Assembly: GCF_014644535.1 (NCBI RefSeq)
Contig: NZ_BMKW01000004.1
Span: 355,822 to 419,821, forward strand
Reading direction: 5' to 3'
Origin: Neoroseomonas lacus
GTDB taxonomy: Bacteria; Pseudomonadota; Alphaproteobacteria; Acetobacterales; Acetobacteraceae
Length of the DNA stretch: 64,000 nt
The translations under genes and the position numbers were made by a program. Positions 28,157-38,803 of the stretch are shown here, piece by piece. A model generated the notes under the pieces. It had not been told where the DNA came from. It did no database searches and saw only the letters and a list, made by a program, of their open reading frames with translations. Every line of letters begins with the position of its first letter. Positions within the stretch are counted from its first letter, which is position 1.

Positions 28157-28652
28157 AGAGGAGGGTCAATTGCGTCAAGTGAAACCCGTCGCCCGACGTG
28201 CTGCGCCCAGCGCGGCCCGCGCCGTGACGCGGAATGTGTGATCGAACGACAGGAAACGACCGCGCGCCACATCGGCCACACGCGCACGCAGCGCCATCCG
28301 GCCGGACAAAGCCGCCGCATATCAACGCCGGCAGGAAGGACGACGCCTGATGGCCGAGGTGCGGCAGGCGGGCGCATGACGCCCCGTCGGCCAGCGCGAC
28401 GCCACCTGCCTTGCCATGATCGGCGGCGGATCAGCGGCCGGCCGGCGCGAACCCTGTCCAATTGGCGTGACGCCTGGCGGTCGAGATGCACGCATCACGC
28501 GGGCCGAAGCGGTACCGACGCCGGTGAACCGCCGTCATGTCCTGCCGCCTGACGCTCTACGGGCCTCGTTCTCCGGCTTCCGGCCCTTGTCGGCAACGGC
28601 CTGCCTTTTCGCCCCACGCGCTGGAACTCCACGAATGGGGGCGGCGAGGACC
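28157..28652. other. Intergenic region without a supported gene
   Basis: The only open frames here are short, Arg/Pro/His-rich and overlap each other on both strands, which is what GC-rich non-coding sequence gives. The left part next to 28156 should contain the efflux promoter. I see no RNA gene or repeat in the remainder. Confidence 0.5.
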
Positions 28653-28979
28653 CTAGCTCGTCGCCGGTCCGCAGCGCCGCCACAGCGGATCAAGCCCGGC
28701 CGCCTGTACCTGCATCAGATCTTCCCCGCGGAGGCGCATGACAACGCGGCCGCCGCCGCCCGGTTCGCCGGGTGGCGCATCATAGGCGAAGTCATGCCTT
28801 CCATATTCGCCCTGCATCCGTGCGCCGCCGGGGGTGACGATGCTCGGACCGCTGATGCTCAGGCGCATGCCACGTTCCGTGCACCAATGCCCGTCGATCG
28901 AATCAGCCGCCGCCGGCCGCGCCAGCAGCAGCGCCAAGGATGTGATCAACGTGAAGACGAGAGGGCGGAAGGGTCGCAT
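28653..28979 (-). CDS. Small secreted protein of unknown function
   Basis: A 108-residue protein with a signal peptide (LVFTLITSLALLLARPAAA, ending near residue 25). The mature part, starting DSIDGHWCTERGMRLSISGPSIVTPGG and continuing to a VVMRLRGEDLMQVQ strand, looks like a small beta-rich domain with two Cys that may pair. Similar short periplasmic proteins occur in many alphaproteobacteria without assigned function (from memory, not checked). It stands alone. Confidence 0.7.
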   Translation of the reverse strand: MRPFRPLVFTLITSLALLLARPAAADSIDGHWCTERGMRLSISGPSIVTPGGARMQGEYGRHDFAYDAPPGEPGGGGRVVMRLRGEDLMQVQAAGLDPLWRRCGPATS

Positions 28980-29056
28980 CGCAGGATCCTCTGGGCCACG
29001 AAGCCTAGACCGGCCGGCCCCCCTTCCGCCACATCAGCCTTACCACCGCATGGCGA

Positions 29057-30034
29057 TCAGACGGCGCTCGACCAATCCGCCGGAACGAAGCGGTAGCCGG
29101 CGCCTGCCCGCGCCACATACCCGTTGGCCGGGAAGGGGAAGTGGTAGCCGGTGATGCGAATGCGGTCGGTCGCCACCATGTCGAGCACGCGCCGCCGCGA
29201 TGCCGCCGCCAAGTCGGCATCGAAGTCGAAGACGATCTGCCACTCCGGATGGGCCATCATGATCTCCGGGCGATTGGTGATATCCGCGACGAACATCATC
29301 TGCTGGTCGCCATCGGCGATGCGGAAGATGGTGTGGCCCGGCGTATGGCCCGGCGCGGCAATGGCGGTGATACCTGGGATCACCTCGGCCCCGGTCTGGA
29401 ACGGTGTCACGCTGCCCTGATAGGGCGCAAAGCACCGCGCCGCATTGGCGAAGGTGCCGCGCTGGCCTTCGGGGCTGCGGGTGGTGTTGCCGGCATCGGT
29501 CCACCACGCCCATTCCGGGGCGGGCACCAGCACCTGGGCGTTGGGGAAGGCGCGACCGCCCGCCGCGTTCAGCAACCCGTTGACGTGGTCGCCATGGAAA
29601 TGGCTGTGGATCACATGCGTCACGCGGGCCGGGTCGATCCCGGCCGCGGCCATGTTGGCGATCATTCGCCCATTCGTCGCCCCCGCAGGCGTCACGCCAT
29701 TGCCGGCGTCGAACACGGCGATGGTGTCGCCGCGCTGCACGAAGGTGATGGTGAACGGGATCACCTGGCGATCGGCCGGCAGGAAGGCCGCCGCGGCCGC
29801 GGCCTGCACCTCCGGCAACGGCGCATTGCGCACGAAGCCTTCCAGCGGCCGTGCGAAGAATCCGTCATGCACCATCGTCACCAGGTTCCCGCCGACGCGG
29901 AACCGATAGAAGCCCGGCCCCTGGGCCGGCGCGGCCGCTACCGCGGGCACCTGTGCGGCGGCAGGGCGGAACAGCAGCGGCGCGGCGACGAGCCCCGTGC
30001 CGGCGAACAAGGCGTGGCGGCGATTCATGGCCAT
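29057..30034 (-). CDS. Secreted MBL-fold metallo-hydrolase
   Basis: A 325-residue metallo-beta-lactamase-fold protein. The zinc motif HSHFHGDH is at about 143-150, with later metal ligands in APGHTPGHT and FVADIT. The N-terminus NRRHALFAGTGLVAAPLLF resembles a Tat signal, so the enzyme is likely folded before export to the periplasm. ATG 30034 is chosen because GAGGGAG lies eight bases upstream. The family includes lactonases and esterase-like enzymes such as quorum-signal lactonases; the substrate is not determinable here. Confidence 0.88.
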   Translation of the reverse strand: MAMNRRHALFAGTGLVAAPLLFRPAAAQVPAVAAAPAQGPGFYRFRVGGNLVTMVHDGFFARPLEGFVRNAPLPEVQAAAAAAFLPADRQVIPFTITFVQRGDTIAVFDAGNGVTPAGATNGRMIANMAAAGIDPARVTHVIHSHFHGDHVNGLLNAAGGRAFPNAQVLVPAPEWAWWTDAGNTTRSPEGQRGTFANAARCFAPYQGSVTPFQTGAEVIPGITAIAAPGHTPGHTIFRIADGDQQMMFVADITNRPEIMMAHPEWQIVFDFDADLAAASRRRVLDMVATDRIRITGYHFPFPANGYVARAGAGYRFVPADWSSAV

Positions 30035-30188
30035 CAGGCTGACTCCCTCGTGATGGATCACTGTTCAGGATGGTTCGGGGTTGCCGTCAAACAAGACGCC
30101 ACTATGGCGCAATGCCTTGCAACCATCGCCCTGTGGTGAGATTTTACTGCTGGGCAGACAACATCCTGCAAAAGACCAAGGAATACCG

Positions 30189-31238
30189 GTGCCGAAGGAC
30201 AATCCACCGCTACCGATGGAATTGGACGAAGCTCCTCGTGCAGGCGTCGTACCACGCTTTCTGTCCTGGCTCTTCGCAACAACGCCCCGCCAGAGCCGCG
30301 GGGCGATCCATGGAACGCACGAGGAATTGTTCCGCATGCGTGGCGAGATCGCCGTGCTGCGCGCGACCATGGAGGCCGTGCGCGCCGAGGTCGGCCGCCG
30401 CGACATCGCGACGCTCGAGGAATTGCTGCGTACCGGCAATCGACGCGAGATTGAGGCGCTCATCCGTGACCGAACCCAGACCGTGCCGCTGCCCGATGGC
30501 TCCGTGCTGTGTCGCGTCCTTGGCCGCTTCAAGATGTTCGTCGACGCCGCCGATGTCGGTATCGCGCCCCATCTCCTGCTCGACGGCTATTGGCAGTATT
30601 GGGTGACGGAATTCGTCTGCCGCAACGTCGCCCGTGGCGAGACCGCCTACGATGTCGGCGCCATCTACGGTTATTGGAGCCTGGTGCTGGCGGACCTGGT
30701 CGGCAGCGAGGGCCGGGTCGTGGCGCTCGAGGCCAATCCCTGGCTGCATTGGCTGCTGCGGCGCAACGTCCATGTGAACGGCCTCGGCCGCATCATCACC
30801 ACCGAGCGCGTCGCCGCCGCCGAGGCACCGCACGCCACGATGAACGTGCCGGCCCTGCTGGTCGGACCGCAGAACGGCCGCTTCGCCAGCGCCTTCACCA
30901 CCGAAGCCAGCCGCACCCACTGCACCGCGCCGGCCAAGGCGTTGCAGGACATCGAGCCCGGCAGCGTGGATTTCCTGCGCATCGGCGCCACCGCGCAGCC
31001 TGACCGCGTCGTCGCCGGTCTTGGCGGCCTGCTCGACCGCAGCCCCGGCCTGCGCATCATGCTCGACTTCGACGCCAATCTCTGCGCCGAGGCGCCGGCG
31101 CTGCTCGAAGCCCTGTCGGCCCGCTACCCGCTGCGCTTTGTCGACGGCGATTCCCTGGCGAAGCCCTGCACGGTCGAGGACGTGCTCGCCCGCCGCCGTG
31201 TCACCACGCTCTACCTGTCGCGCATCGAACCGCGCTGA
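30189..31238 (+). CDS. FkbM-like methyltransferase-fold protein with altered motifs
   Basis: A 349-residue protein. An N-terminal helical part of about 120 residues precedes a Rossmann-like region DVGAIYGYWSLVLADLVGSEGRVVALEANP, which matches FkbM methyltransferases except that the usual Asn of DVGAN is Ile. The later family motif of the KIDVEG type is degenerate here (DFLRIGATAQPD). SAM binding or catalysis may therefore be changed. The GTG start at 30189 has AAGGAA five bases upstream. It overlaps the convergent RNA methyltransferase gene by 28 bp. Confidence 0.7.
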   Translation: MPKDNPPLPMELDEAPRAGVVPRFLSWLFATTPRQSRGAIHGTHEELFRMRGEIAVLRATMEAVRAEVGRRDIATLEELLRTGNRREIEALIRDRTQTVPLPDGSVLCRVLGRFKMFVDAADVGIAPHLLLDGYWQYWVTEFVCRNVARGETAYDVGAIYGYWSLVLADLVGSEGRVVALEANPWLHWLLRRNVHVNGLGRIITTERVAAAEAPHATMNVPALLVGPQNGRFASAFTTEASRTHCTAPAKALQDIEPGSVDFLRIGATAQPDRVVAGLGGLLDRSPGLRIMLDFDANLCAEAPALLEALSARYPLRFVDGDSLAKPCTVEDVLARRRVTTLYLSRIEPR

Positions 31239-32503
31239 GGCGTCCGCGTGAAGGCCACCACGGCCTCCAGCTGCGCCGAATGCACAAACTGGTCGATCGG
31301 CGTCGCCGCTGACAACGCCCAGCCCGCCTGCGCGAAGGCCTTCGCATCGCGGGCCAGCGCCGCCGGGTTGCACGACACATAAATCACCACCGGCACCGCG
31401 CTGCGCGCCAGCAGCGGCACCTGTTCCGGCGCGCCGCCATAGGGCGGGTCCAACACCACCGCGGCAAAGCCGGCGAGTTCCGCCACCGTCAACGGCTGGC
31501 GGTCGAGATCCCTCCGCTGCGCCGTGACGCGCACACCGGCGCGCCCGGCGGCGGTGCCGAGCGCGGCGACGGCGCTGGCCTCACTCTCGAAGGCGGTGAC
31601 GCGCCCGCGCGCGGCGAGCGGTACCGACAGCGTGCCAAGCCCCGCATGCAGGTCGGCGATCCGGCCGCGCCCGACTAGCCTGGCCGGCAATGCCGCCAGC
31701 ACGGCGGCGATGATCGCGGCCTCCCCCTCCGGGCTCGCCTGCAGGAAGGCGCCCGGGGCAGGAGTAAGCTCGGCCCCCGACAGCAGGATGGTCGCCGGCC
31801 CGCTCTGCACGGCCACTTCCGCCACGCCATCCTTTAGCGCCCAGGCGATCCGCGGGATGCCGGCCTGCGTCGCGAAATGGGCGAGGGTCACCCGCTCGGC
31901 CGCGGTCAACGGCCCATCGGTGCGCAGCACTAGGTCAGGCCCGGTATCGAGCAAGTTCACCACTACCGAGCCGTCCCGCCGCAGCGCCGCGAGCCGGCGC
32001 AGCATCTCGCGCAGCGGGCCGATCAGGGCGGTGATGCGGGGGTCGAGCACCGTGCAGCCGGCGAGGTCGAGCAATTGCGCGCTGCCGGCCAGGTGAAAGC
32101 CGAGGGCGACGCCATCCGGCCCGCGCCGCACCGCGAAGTCGGCACGCCGGCGGCGGCCGGGCGGGGTGGTCATGGTCTCCGCCACGGCGGCATCCGGGTA
32201 GCCGGCGCGCGCCAGCGCCTCGCGCAGCCGGTCGCGCTTCCAGCCGGCCTGGGCGGCCGGCGCCCAATGCTGCACGGCGCAGCCGCCGCAGCCCTGTTCG
32301 AAATGCGGGCAGGGCGGCGCGACCCGGTCGGGGGAGGGGGTGAGGATCGCCTCGACCACGCCGGCCTGGCCATCGCCGCGCTTGCCGATCAGGCGCGCTT
32401 CCACCACCTCGCCCGGCAGGGCGCGGGGAATGAAGACCGGGCCGGCCTCCGTGCGGGCGATGCCGTCGCCGCCGGCGCCGATGGCAGTGACTGTCAGGCG
32501 CAT
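31211..32503 (-). CDS. Class I SAM-dependent RNA m5U methyltransferase (RlmD/TrmA family)
   Basis: A 430-residue enzyme. An N-terminal TRAM-like beta-barrel (MRLTVTAIGAGGDGIAR) is followed by four cysteines at 65, 72, 75 and 150 that fit the [4Fe-4S] cluster of RlmD-type enzymes. The SAM domain has IADLHAGLGTLSVPLA, DPPYGG and the catalytic YVSCNP. It methylates uridine in rRNA or tRNA. In DLHAGLGT, His replaces the more usual Tyr/Phe-Cys of the family. The C-terminus overlaps the convergent FkbM-like gene. Confidence 0.9.
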   Translation of the reverse strand: MRLTVTAIGAGGDGIARTEAGPVFIPRALPGEVVEARLIGKRGDGQAGVVEAILTPSPDRVAPPCPHFEQGCGGCAVQHWAPAAQAGWKRDRLREALARAGYPDAAVAETMTTPPGRRRRADFAVRRGPDGVALGFHLAGSAQLLDLAGCTVLDPRITALIGPLREMLRRLAALRRDGSVVVNLLDTGPDLVLRTDGPLTAAERVTLAHFATQAGIPRIAWALKDGVAEVAVQSGPATILLSGAELTPAPGAFLQASPEGEAAIIAAVLAALPARLVGRGRIADLHAGLGTLSVPLAARGRVTAFESEASAVAALGTAAGRAGVRVTAQRRDLDRQPLTVAELAGFAAVVLDPPYGGAPEQVPLLARSAVPVVIYVSCNPAALARDAKAFAQAGWALSAATPIDQFVHSAQLEAVVAFTRTPQRGSMRDR

Positions 32504-32933
32504 GATGTGGGGGCCTCGATGAGAATGCGGCGGCGCGCCCGGGCGCCGTCGCGAAAGGTGAGCGGCCGGGGCGCTTCCGCCGGGAGTGTAGCCGCGCCAA
32601 CCCTGTTGCGATCACCAGCGTCACTCATTCGCGTGATGCCGGGTCGGGTCAGCGGAAGCCTGTCGGCGTAGACCATTGTCATCGCGCCAGCCGGCAGCAT
32701 GACGACGTGAACGCCCGCACCGGCGCCGGCCAGCGGCTCTAGGGCCGCTGCCGTTCCCGACGGCCCACGGAACCCTTTCTGGCCAATGGTTCTGGCGAAC
32801 ATCGTCAGCCGATCAGGCGATTTCACCCGATCGGGATCTGCTCCAGGAAACCGGCAACCGGAACCTGGAACAGTCTCGCGCCAAGTGGCGCCGCTCGAGG
32901 GGGTGCATGCCCGCCGAACGGAGCAGCCTCGGT
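32504..32933. other. Intergenic region without a supported gene
   Basis: Only one minus-strand frame of about 110 codons (32494-32826) is open. It lacks a recognisable motif, has no convincing ribosome binding site and intrudes into the RNA methyltransferase start, so it is not annotated. The region probably carries the promoter of the gene starting at 32503. Confidence 0.45.
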
Positions 32934-34130
<1,197 letters not shown>

Positions 34131-34227
34131 GGGGCGTCCTCCGGCAATCGGCCGGCGGGAATACTCCGTCCGGCATACGGGTCATGGTGGAGCCGGGCGC
34201 ATATCACGCCCGGTACGTGTAGACCTA

Positions 34228-34265
34228 GAGCGTGATGCGTTCACCTTCGTTCATGCATCACGCTC
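34228..34265. repeat. Palindromic intergenic element
   Basis: A perfect 11-bp inverted repeat, GAGCGTGATGC (34228-34238) and GCATCACGCTC (34255-34265), has a 16-base loop. A second small dyad, GTCTGA / TCAGAC (34275-34280 and 34290-34295), follows and repeats the AGCGTGAT core. There is no T-run, so it looks more like a REP-type element than a simple terminator. It lies between gcdH and the DEAD-box gene. Confidence 0.6.
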
Positions 34266-34327
34266 CAACCAATTGTCTGACAGCGTGATTCAGACCTTCG
34301 GCGCCTTCGCACCTGCAGCCGTCACAG

Positions 34328-36289
34328 TCAGGCAGCCTCGGTCTCGGGTGCGCTGTCGGCGACCGGCGCGTCGGAAGGCTTGTCAGCGCGCGGGCGCGGC
34401 AACGGGATCAGCATGAAGGCCGGCACGGCGTCGCCGAAGCCCACCACCGACGGGCCAAGATCCTCCTGGCGATACCGGCGCTCGCCGCGCGGCGCCTCAC
34501 GGTCGCGCTCCCGCTCGCGGCGCGGATCACGGTCCTGGCGCGCCGGCTCGGCGGTCTCGCGCTCGATGCGTGCGCTGCGTTCGGCGCGGTCGCCTCGCTC
34601 GGGGCGTTCCGTCCGCTCGGGACGCTCGGCCCGCTCGCGACGAGGGCGCGGAGCCTCCGCGACCACCTCCTCGCGCTCACGCGCAGGGGCGGCCTCGCGG
34701 GCCGCGGCGGCACGCGGCGCACGTTCGCGCGTGGGGCCGTCACGCCGGGTGGACGAAGACCGCCCGCCCTCACGGCGATCACCGCCACGGCCCTTGGCCG
34801 GCCCGGCGGAACGGCCGCGGCCACGACCCTTGGGCGCGTTGCGCGCTTCCTCGATCTCTTCCTCGGGCACGACGTCGAGACCCTCGACGGCCATGCGCGG
34901 GATCGGCTTGCCGGTCAGCTTCTCGATCGCCGCCACGTTGCGCGCGTCATCGGCGGTCGCGATGGTGTAGGCGTGGCCCTCGCGGCCCGCACGACCGGTG
35001 CGGCCGATGCGATGCACGTAGTCCTCGTCGCGGAACGGCACGTCGAAGTTGAAGACGTGGCTCAACCCGCCGATGTCGATGCCGCGCGCCGCGACGTCGG
35101 AACACACCAGCAGCTGCAGTTCATTCGCCTTGAAGGCGTTGAGCGTCGCGAAGCGGGTGGACTGGTCCATGTCGCCATGCAGCGCGCCGACGGAGAAGCC
35201 GTGCTTCTTCAGCGACTTGTAAAGGATGTCGACCTCGATCTTCTTGTTGCAGAAGATCAGCGCGTTCTGCACCTTCTCGACGCGGATCATGCGCCGCAGT
35301 GCCTCGCGCTTATCGTGCGGCTGCACATAGACCAGGCCGGCCACGATCGTCGTTGCGACGGAGGCCGGCGCCGAGACGGTGATCTCCTTTGGGTTCGACA
35401 GGAAGGCATCGGCCAGGCGACGGATCTCGGGCGCCATGGTGGCGGAGAAGAACAGCGTCTGGCGGATCTTCGGGATCATCGAGACGATGCGCTCGACATC
35501 GGGGATGAACCCCATGTCCAGCATGCGGTCGGCCTCGTCGATCACCAGCAACTTCACATCCGCCATCAGGATGCGGCCGCGGTCGAACAGGTCGAGCAGC
35601 CGGCCCGGCGTCGCGATCAGCACATCGACGCCCTTCTCGAGCACGTCGCGCTGGTCGTTCATGCTCTCCCCGCCGATCAGCAGGGCATGGTTGAGCTTGA
35701 GGTACTTGCCGTATTTCTCGAAATTCTCGGCGACCTGCAGCGCGAGTTCGCGCGTCGGCTCCAGGATCAGCGAGCGCGGCATGCGCGCCTTGGCCCGGCT
35801 GCCGGTCAGGATGTCGAGCATCGGCAGCACGAAGGATGCGGTCTTGCCGGTGCCGGTCTGCGCGCAGCCCAGCACGTCGCGGCCCATCATCACCCAGGGG
35901 ATCGCGTGTTCCTGGATCGGCGTGGGGTGGATGTAGCCCGATTCCTCGACGGCGCGGAGCAACTCCGGCGACAGGCCGATATCGGCGAAGGTCGTGCGCG
36001 GGCGCTCGTCCTCCTCCTCATCTTCCTCTTCGGAATACTCCGGGACGTCATCCTCGGTATCCGGCGCGGCGATGACCTCGACGGCTGGCGCACCAGCCAA
36101 GGCGAGCAGGTCAGGCTGGGTAGCCGGCGGCTCCACCGGCGCGGATCTGGCGGGCGGTTCGGCGGCAACCGGCTCGGCCGCGGGGGGCGCGGTGTCGGTC
36201 CCGGTCACAGCCACAATGGCCTCGGGGGCGGTATCCGGCTGAGCCGGGGCGTCGGCCGCTTCCGCGGCCGTAAGAGGAAGCTCGTTCAA
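34328..36289 (-). CDS. DEAD-box RNA helicase (RhlE-like) with long disordered tails
   Basis: A 653-residue protein. An acidic Ala/Pro/Glu-rich extension occupies residues 1-97. The helicase core runs from about 98 to 470: Q-motif FADIGLSPELLRAVEESGYIHPTPIQ, AQTGTGKT, DEAD, SAT and HRIGRTGRAGREG. A very Arg/Glu-rich tail of about 170 residues, with runs such as RERERDREAPRGE, completes it and probably binds RNA. The start is TTG at 36289 with a weak AAGAG upstream; no in-frame ATG exists before the core, so the true start is uncertain. The role is probably ribosome assembly or RNA turnover. Confidence 0.9.
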   Translation of the reverse strand: MNELPLTAAEAADAPAQPDTAPEAIVAVTGTDTAPPAAEPVAAEPPARSAPVEPPATQPDLLALAGAPAVEVIAAPDTEDDVPEYSEEEDEEEDERPRTTFADIGLSPELLRAVEESGYIHPTPIQEHAIPWVMMGRDVLGCAQTGTGKTASFVLPMLDILTGSRAKARMPRSLILEPTRELALQVAENFEKYGKYLKLNHALLIGGESMNDQRDVLEKGVDVLIATPGRLLDLFDRGRILMADVKLLVIDEADRMLDMGFIPDVERIVSMIPKIRQTLFFSATMAPEIRRLADAFLSNPKEITVSAPASVATTIVAGLVYVQPHDKREALRRMIRVEKVQNALIFCNKKIEVDILYKSLKKHGFSVGALHGDMDQSTRFATLNAFKANELQLLVCSDVAARGIDIGGLSHVFNFDVPFRDEDYVHRIGRTGRAGREGHAYTIATADDARNVAAIEKLTGKPIPRMAVEGLDVVPEEEIEEARNAPKGRGRGRSAGPAKGRGGDRREGGRSSSTRRDGPTRERAPRAAAAREAAPAREREEVVAEAPRPRRERAERPERTERPERGDRAERSARIERETAEPARQDRDPRRERERDREAPRGERRYRQEDLGPSVVGFGDAVPAFMLIPLPRPRADKPSDAPVADSAPETEAA

Positions 36290-36498
36290 CGGTGCTCTTT
36301 TCCATGGGCCCGCCGTAGCGGGGCCGATAGCGGGGTGCGGTGGGTGGCCGAGCCCCGGTCAGGGCGCACTCCGGGGCCGGCTATCCGGCCCGCCAATCCA
36401 CGAGCGCGCCGGATATGCGCCGCTTTGGGCGGAAGATCAAGGTTTTCCGCGCCTCGCGCCACATGGACGGGCCGGCCGCGCCGCGATAGAGCCGGTCC

Positions 36499-37197
36499 AT
36501 GACCCGCCCTGCCTCCCTGCTCCTGCTGCCCGGCCTGCTCTGCGACGCCCGGCTGTGGCGCGATCAGGTCGCCGCCCTGGCGCCGCTCGCGATACCCGTG
36601 GTCGCCGACCTCACTCTCGATGACCGGATCGAGGCGATGGCCGCCCGCGCCCTCGCTGCGCTGGCGGGCCCCTTCGCCCTCGCCGGCCTGTCGATGGGCG
36701 GCTATGTCGCGCTCGAGATCATGCGTCAGGCGCCCGGGCGGGTGACGCGCCTGGCATTGTTCGACACCGGCGCCCGCGCCGACACCGACGAACAGAAGCG
36801 CCGCCGCCGCGGCCTGATCTCGCTGTCCCGTTCCGGCCAGTTCCGCGGGGTCACGCCACGGCTGCTGCCCTCGCTCATCCACCCTTCGCGCCTCGACGGT
36901 CCGCTCGCCGACGAGGTGATGGAGATGGCCGAACGCGTCGGCAAGGAAGCCTTCCTGCGCCAGCAGGAAGCGATCATGCACCGCATCGATTCCCGGCCGC
37001 ATCTGTCGCGCATCGCGGTGCCGACGCTGGTGGGCGTGGGCCAGGACGACGCGCTGACCCCGCCGCCGCTCGCCGCTGAGATGGCCGCGCTGATCCCCGG
37101 CGCGCGGCTGCGCCACTTCACCGATGCCGGGCACCTGCCGACGATGGAGACGCCCGAGGCGGTGAACGCCGCGCTCGCCGCCTGGCTCACTGCCTAG
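36499..37197 (+). CDS. Alpha/beta hydrolase
   Basis: A compact 232-residue alpha/beta-fold hydrolase. The nucleophile elbow GLSMGG places Ser at about 65; the acid is in GVGQDDALTPP and the base His is in FTDAGHLPTMETPEAVN. The N-terminal LLLLPGLLCDARLWRDQ is the oxyanion strand. Similar small hydrolases are annotated as carboxylesterases or BioH-like; no operon partner helps here. It is divergent from the helicase and convergent with the DUF1254 gene. Confidence 0.88.
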   Translation: MTRPASLLLLPGLLCDARLWRDQVAALAPLAIPVVADLTLDDRIEAMAARALAALAGPFALAGLSMGGYVALEIMRQAPGRVTRLALFDTGARADTDEQKRRRRGLISLSRSGQFRGVTPRLLPSLIHPSRLDGPLADEVMEMAERVGKEAFLRQQEAIMHRIDSRPHLSRIAVPTLVGVGQDDALTPPPLAAEMAALIPGARLRHFTDAGHLPTMETPEAVNAALAAWLTA

Positions 37198-37251
37198 GCG
37201 CGGGCCGCATCCACCTCGCGCGGCCCTGGGCCGACGCGCGCTCGGTGACCG

Positions 37252-38673
37252 TCATCCGACGCGCACGATCCCGGGCGCTTGCCATTGGCCCTGGCCGATC
37301 GGCAGCAGGGACGGCTGCTCGGTCTTCGGCCAGTAGAGGCGCATGACGATGTAGATTGGCCCATTCGGTGCCGGCAGCCAGTTCGGCCGCAGCTCGGCCC
37401 CGGGATCGTCCTTCTGGATGTGCAGGGTCACCCCGCCATCCGCATTGCGCTTCATCTGCGACAGCATCGGCGTGTTGATCAGGTAGCGGTCGATCGGGTT
37501 CTGGACCAGCAACTGGTTCCCACCATGGTACATCGTCACTGACCAGAAGGCGTTGACGGGCGGCAGCTGGTTCGCTGCGAAGGTCAGCGTGTAGCGGCCC
37601 TTGCTGCCATCGAGTTCCGCCCCCGCCGCGTCGCGGCGCGTGAAGGGATACGTCGCCTCCTCGGTGGAATTGCCGTAGATGCCGGCCTTGGCGGCGACCG
37701 CGCGCAGCATCCAGTCGCCGTTATAGGCCTCGGGCGCGCCGGGGATCGGCGTGACGCGCCAGCCATTCATCGCCACGCCGGCGGCGGCAACCGCGGCCTC
37801 CACCTTGCGCTCGCCCTCGATGGCGCCGGCGGTGAGCTCGAGCCGGTCGATCAGCGAGGACGGCAGCGCGGCACCTGTGCCGGTGATGCCGATCGTCGCC
37901 AGCTGCGCGCGGACTGCCGCCTCGTTGGGCTGCGGCGCGTTGAACTGCAGCGCGAAGGCCAGGTAGTCGAAGAAGTGGCGCTTGGCGAGCTCGGCGTTGA
38001 TGCGCGGCCAGCTGATCTCGGGCGCGGCCGGCGGGGCGGGCTGGCGTAGGAAGGCCGAGAGAGGCTCCACCTTGTAGCCGCGCTGCACGGCCACGACGTT
38101 CGGCATGTCGTCCGCGCCGAAGAGTTGGGTACGGAAGATCGTCAGCGCGAATTGTGTCGTGGAACGGATCACGCCCTTGATGCCGAGCGGCGTCGCCCCC
38201 TGCCATTCGGGGCCGGCGACCATCCAAGTGCCCGCGCCCTGACCCGTGGTGCGGCTGCCGATGTAGCCGACATTGTAGGTGTTGCCGTCGCAGACCTGGA
38301 CCGAGAAGTAGCGCCCGGCCGGCACGTCGGGGACCGAGATCACCACCGGCTCGGCGCGCAGGTCGAGCCAGCTCATCGAATAGGGCGTGTCGCTGTTCGG
38401 CGTCGGAACGGCGGTGTCGCGCCAGGTGAAGACCTGCGCATCGTTCCAGATGGTGTTGAAGGGCGCCTTGAACTGCCCGCTGTTCCGGTCGATCGCGAAC
38501 TCGTACATTACAGTGTAGTTCATCACGATCGGCAGTCCGAAGACCAAGGCCGCCTCGGCGATTTCGAAGGCGCCGACGATGCCGGGGCGGCTGGCCTGCG
38601 CGACCGCGAGGCGCGGCAGGCCGAGAGTGGCGCCGGCCAGGGCGGATGCGCGGATCAGGTCGCGTTTCTTCAT
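37252..38673 (-). CDS. DUF1254/DUF1214 domain protein, exported
   Basis: A 473-residue protein with a short signal region (MKKRDLIRASALAGATLGLPRLAVA). The DUF1254 part includes FGLPIVMNYTVMYEF and NSDTPYSMSWLDLRAEPVVISVPDVPAGRYFSVQV. The DUF1214 part near the C-terminus includes FWSVTMYHGGNQLLVQNPIDRYLI and IQKDDPG. Proteins with this pairing are secreted and of unknown biochemical role. ATG 38673 is chosen over a longer frame because it starts the signal peptide. Confidence 0.88.
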   Translation of the reverse strand: MKKRDLIRASALAGATLGLPRLAVAQASRPGIVGAFEIAEAALVFGLPIVMNYTVMYEFAIDRNSGQFKAPFNTIWNDAQVFTWRDTAVPTPNSDTPYSMSWLDLRAEPVVISVPDVPAGRYFSVQVCDGNTYNVGYIGSRTTGQGAGTWMVAGPEWQGATPLGIKGVIRSTTQFALTIFRTQLFGADDMPNVVAVQRGYKVEPLSAFLRQPAPPAAPEISWPRINAELAKRHFFDYLAFALQFNAPQPNEAAVRAQLATIGITGTGAALPSSLIDRLELTAGAIEGERKVEAAVAAAGVAMNGWRVTPIPGAPEAYNGDWMLRAVAAKAGIYGNSTEEATYPFTRRDAAGAELDGSKGRYTLTFAANQLPPVNAFWSVTMYHGGNQLLVQNPIDRYLINTPMLSQMKRNADGGVTLHIQKDDPGAELRPNWLPAPNGPIYIVMRLYWPKTEQPSLLPIGQGQWQAPGIVRVG

Positions 38674-38803
38674 GCGACGGGCCTCGATTGTGACAGCGGC
38701 GTGGACTCGGCGTCGTGGTGACCCGTGCCGTGATCGCAACCGTAGCAGCGCCGCAACGGTGCCGCATCCCTGAAGCCCTATCCGTTTCCGGCACGCCGGC
38801 GCA

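Noticed and set aside
28238..28552. Arg/His/Pro-rich frames between the efflux operon and the small secreted protein
   Set aside because: Several overlapping frames on both strands with the composition of non-coding GC-rich DNA.
32494..32826. A 110-codon minus-strand frame before the RNA methyltransferase
   Set aside because: No motif, poor start site, and overlap with the methyltransferase start.
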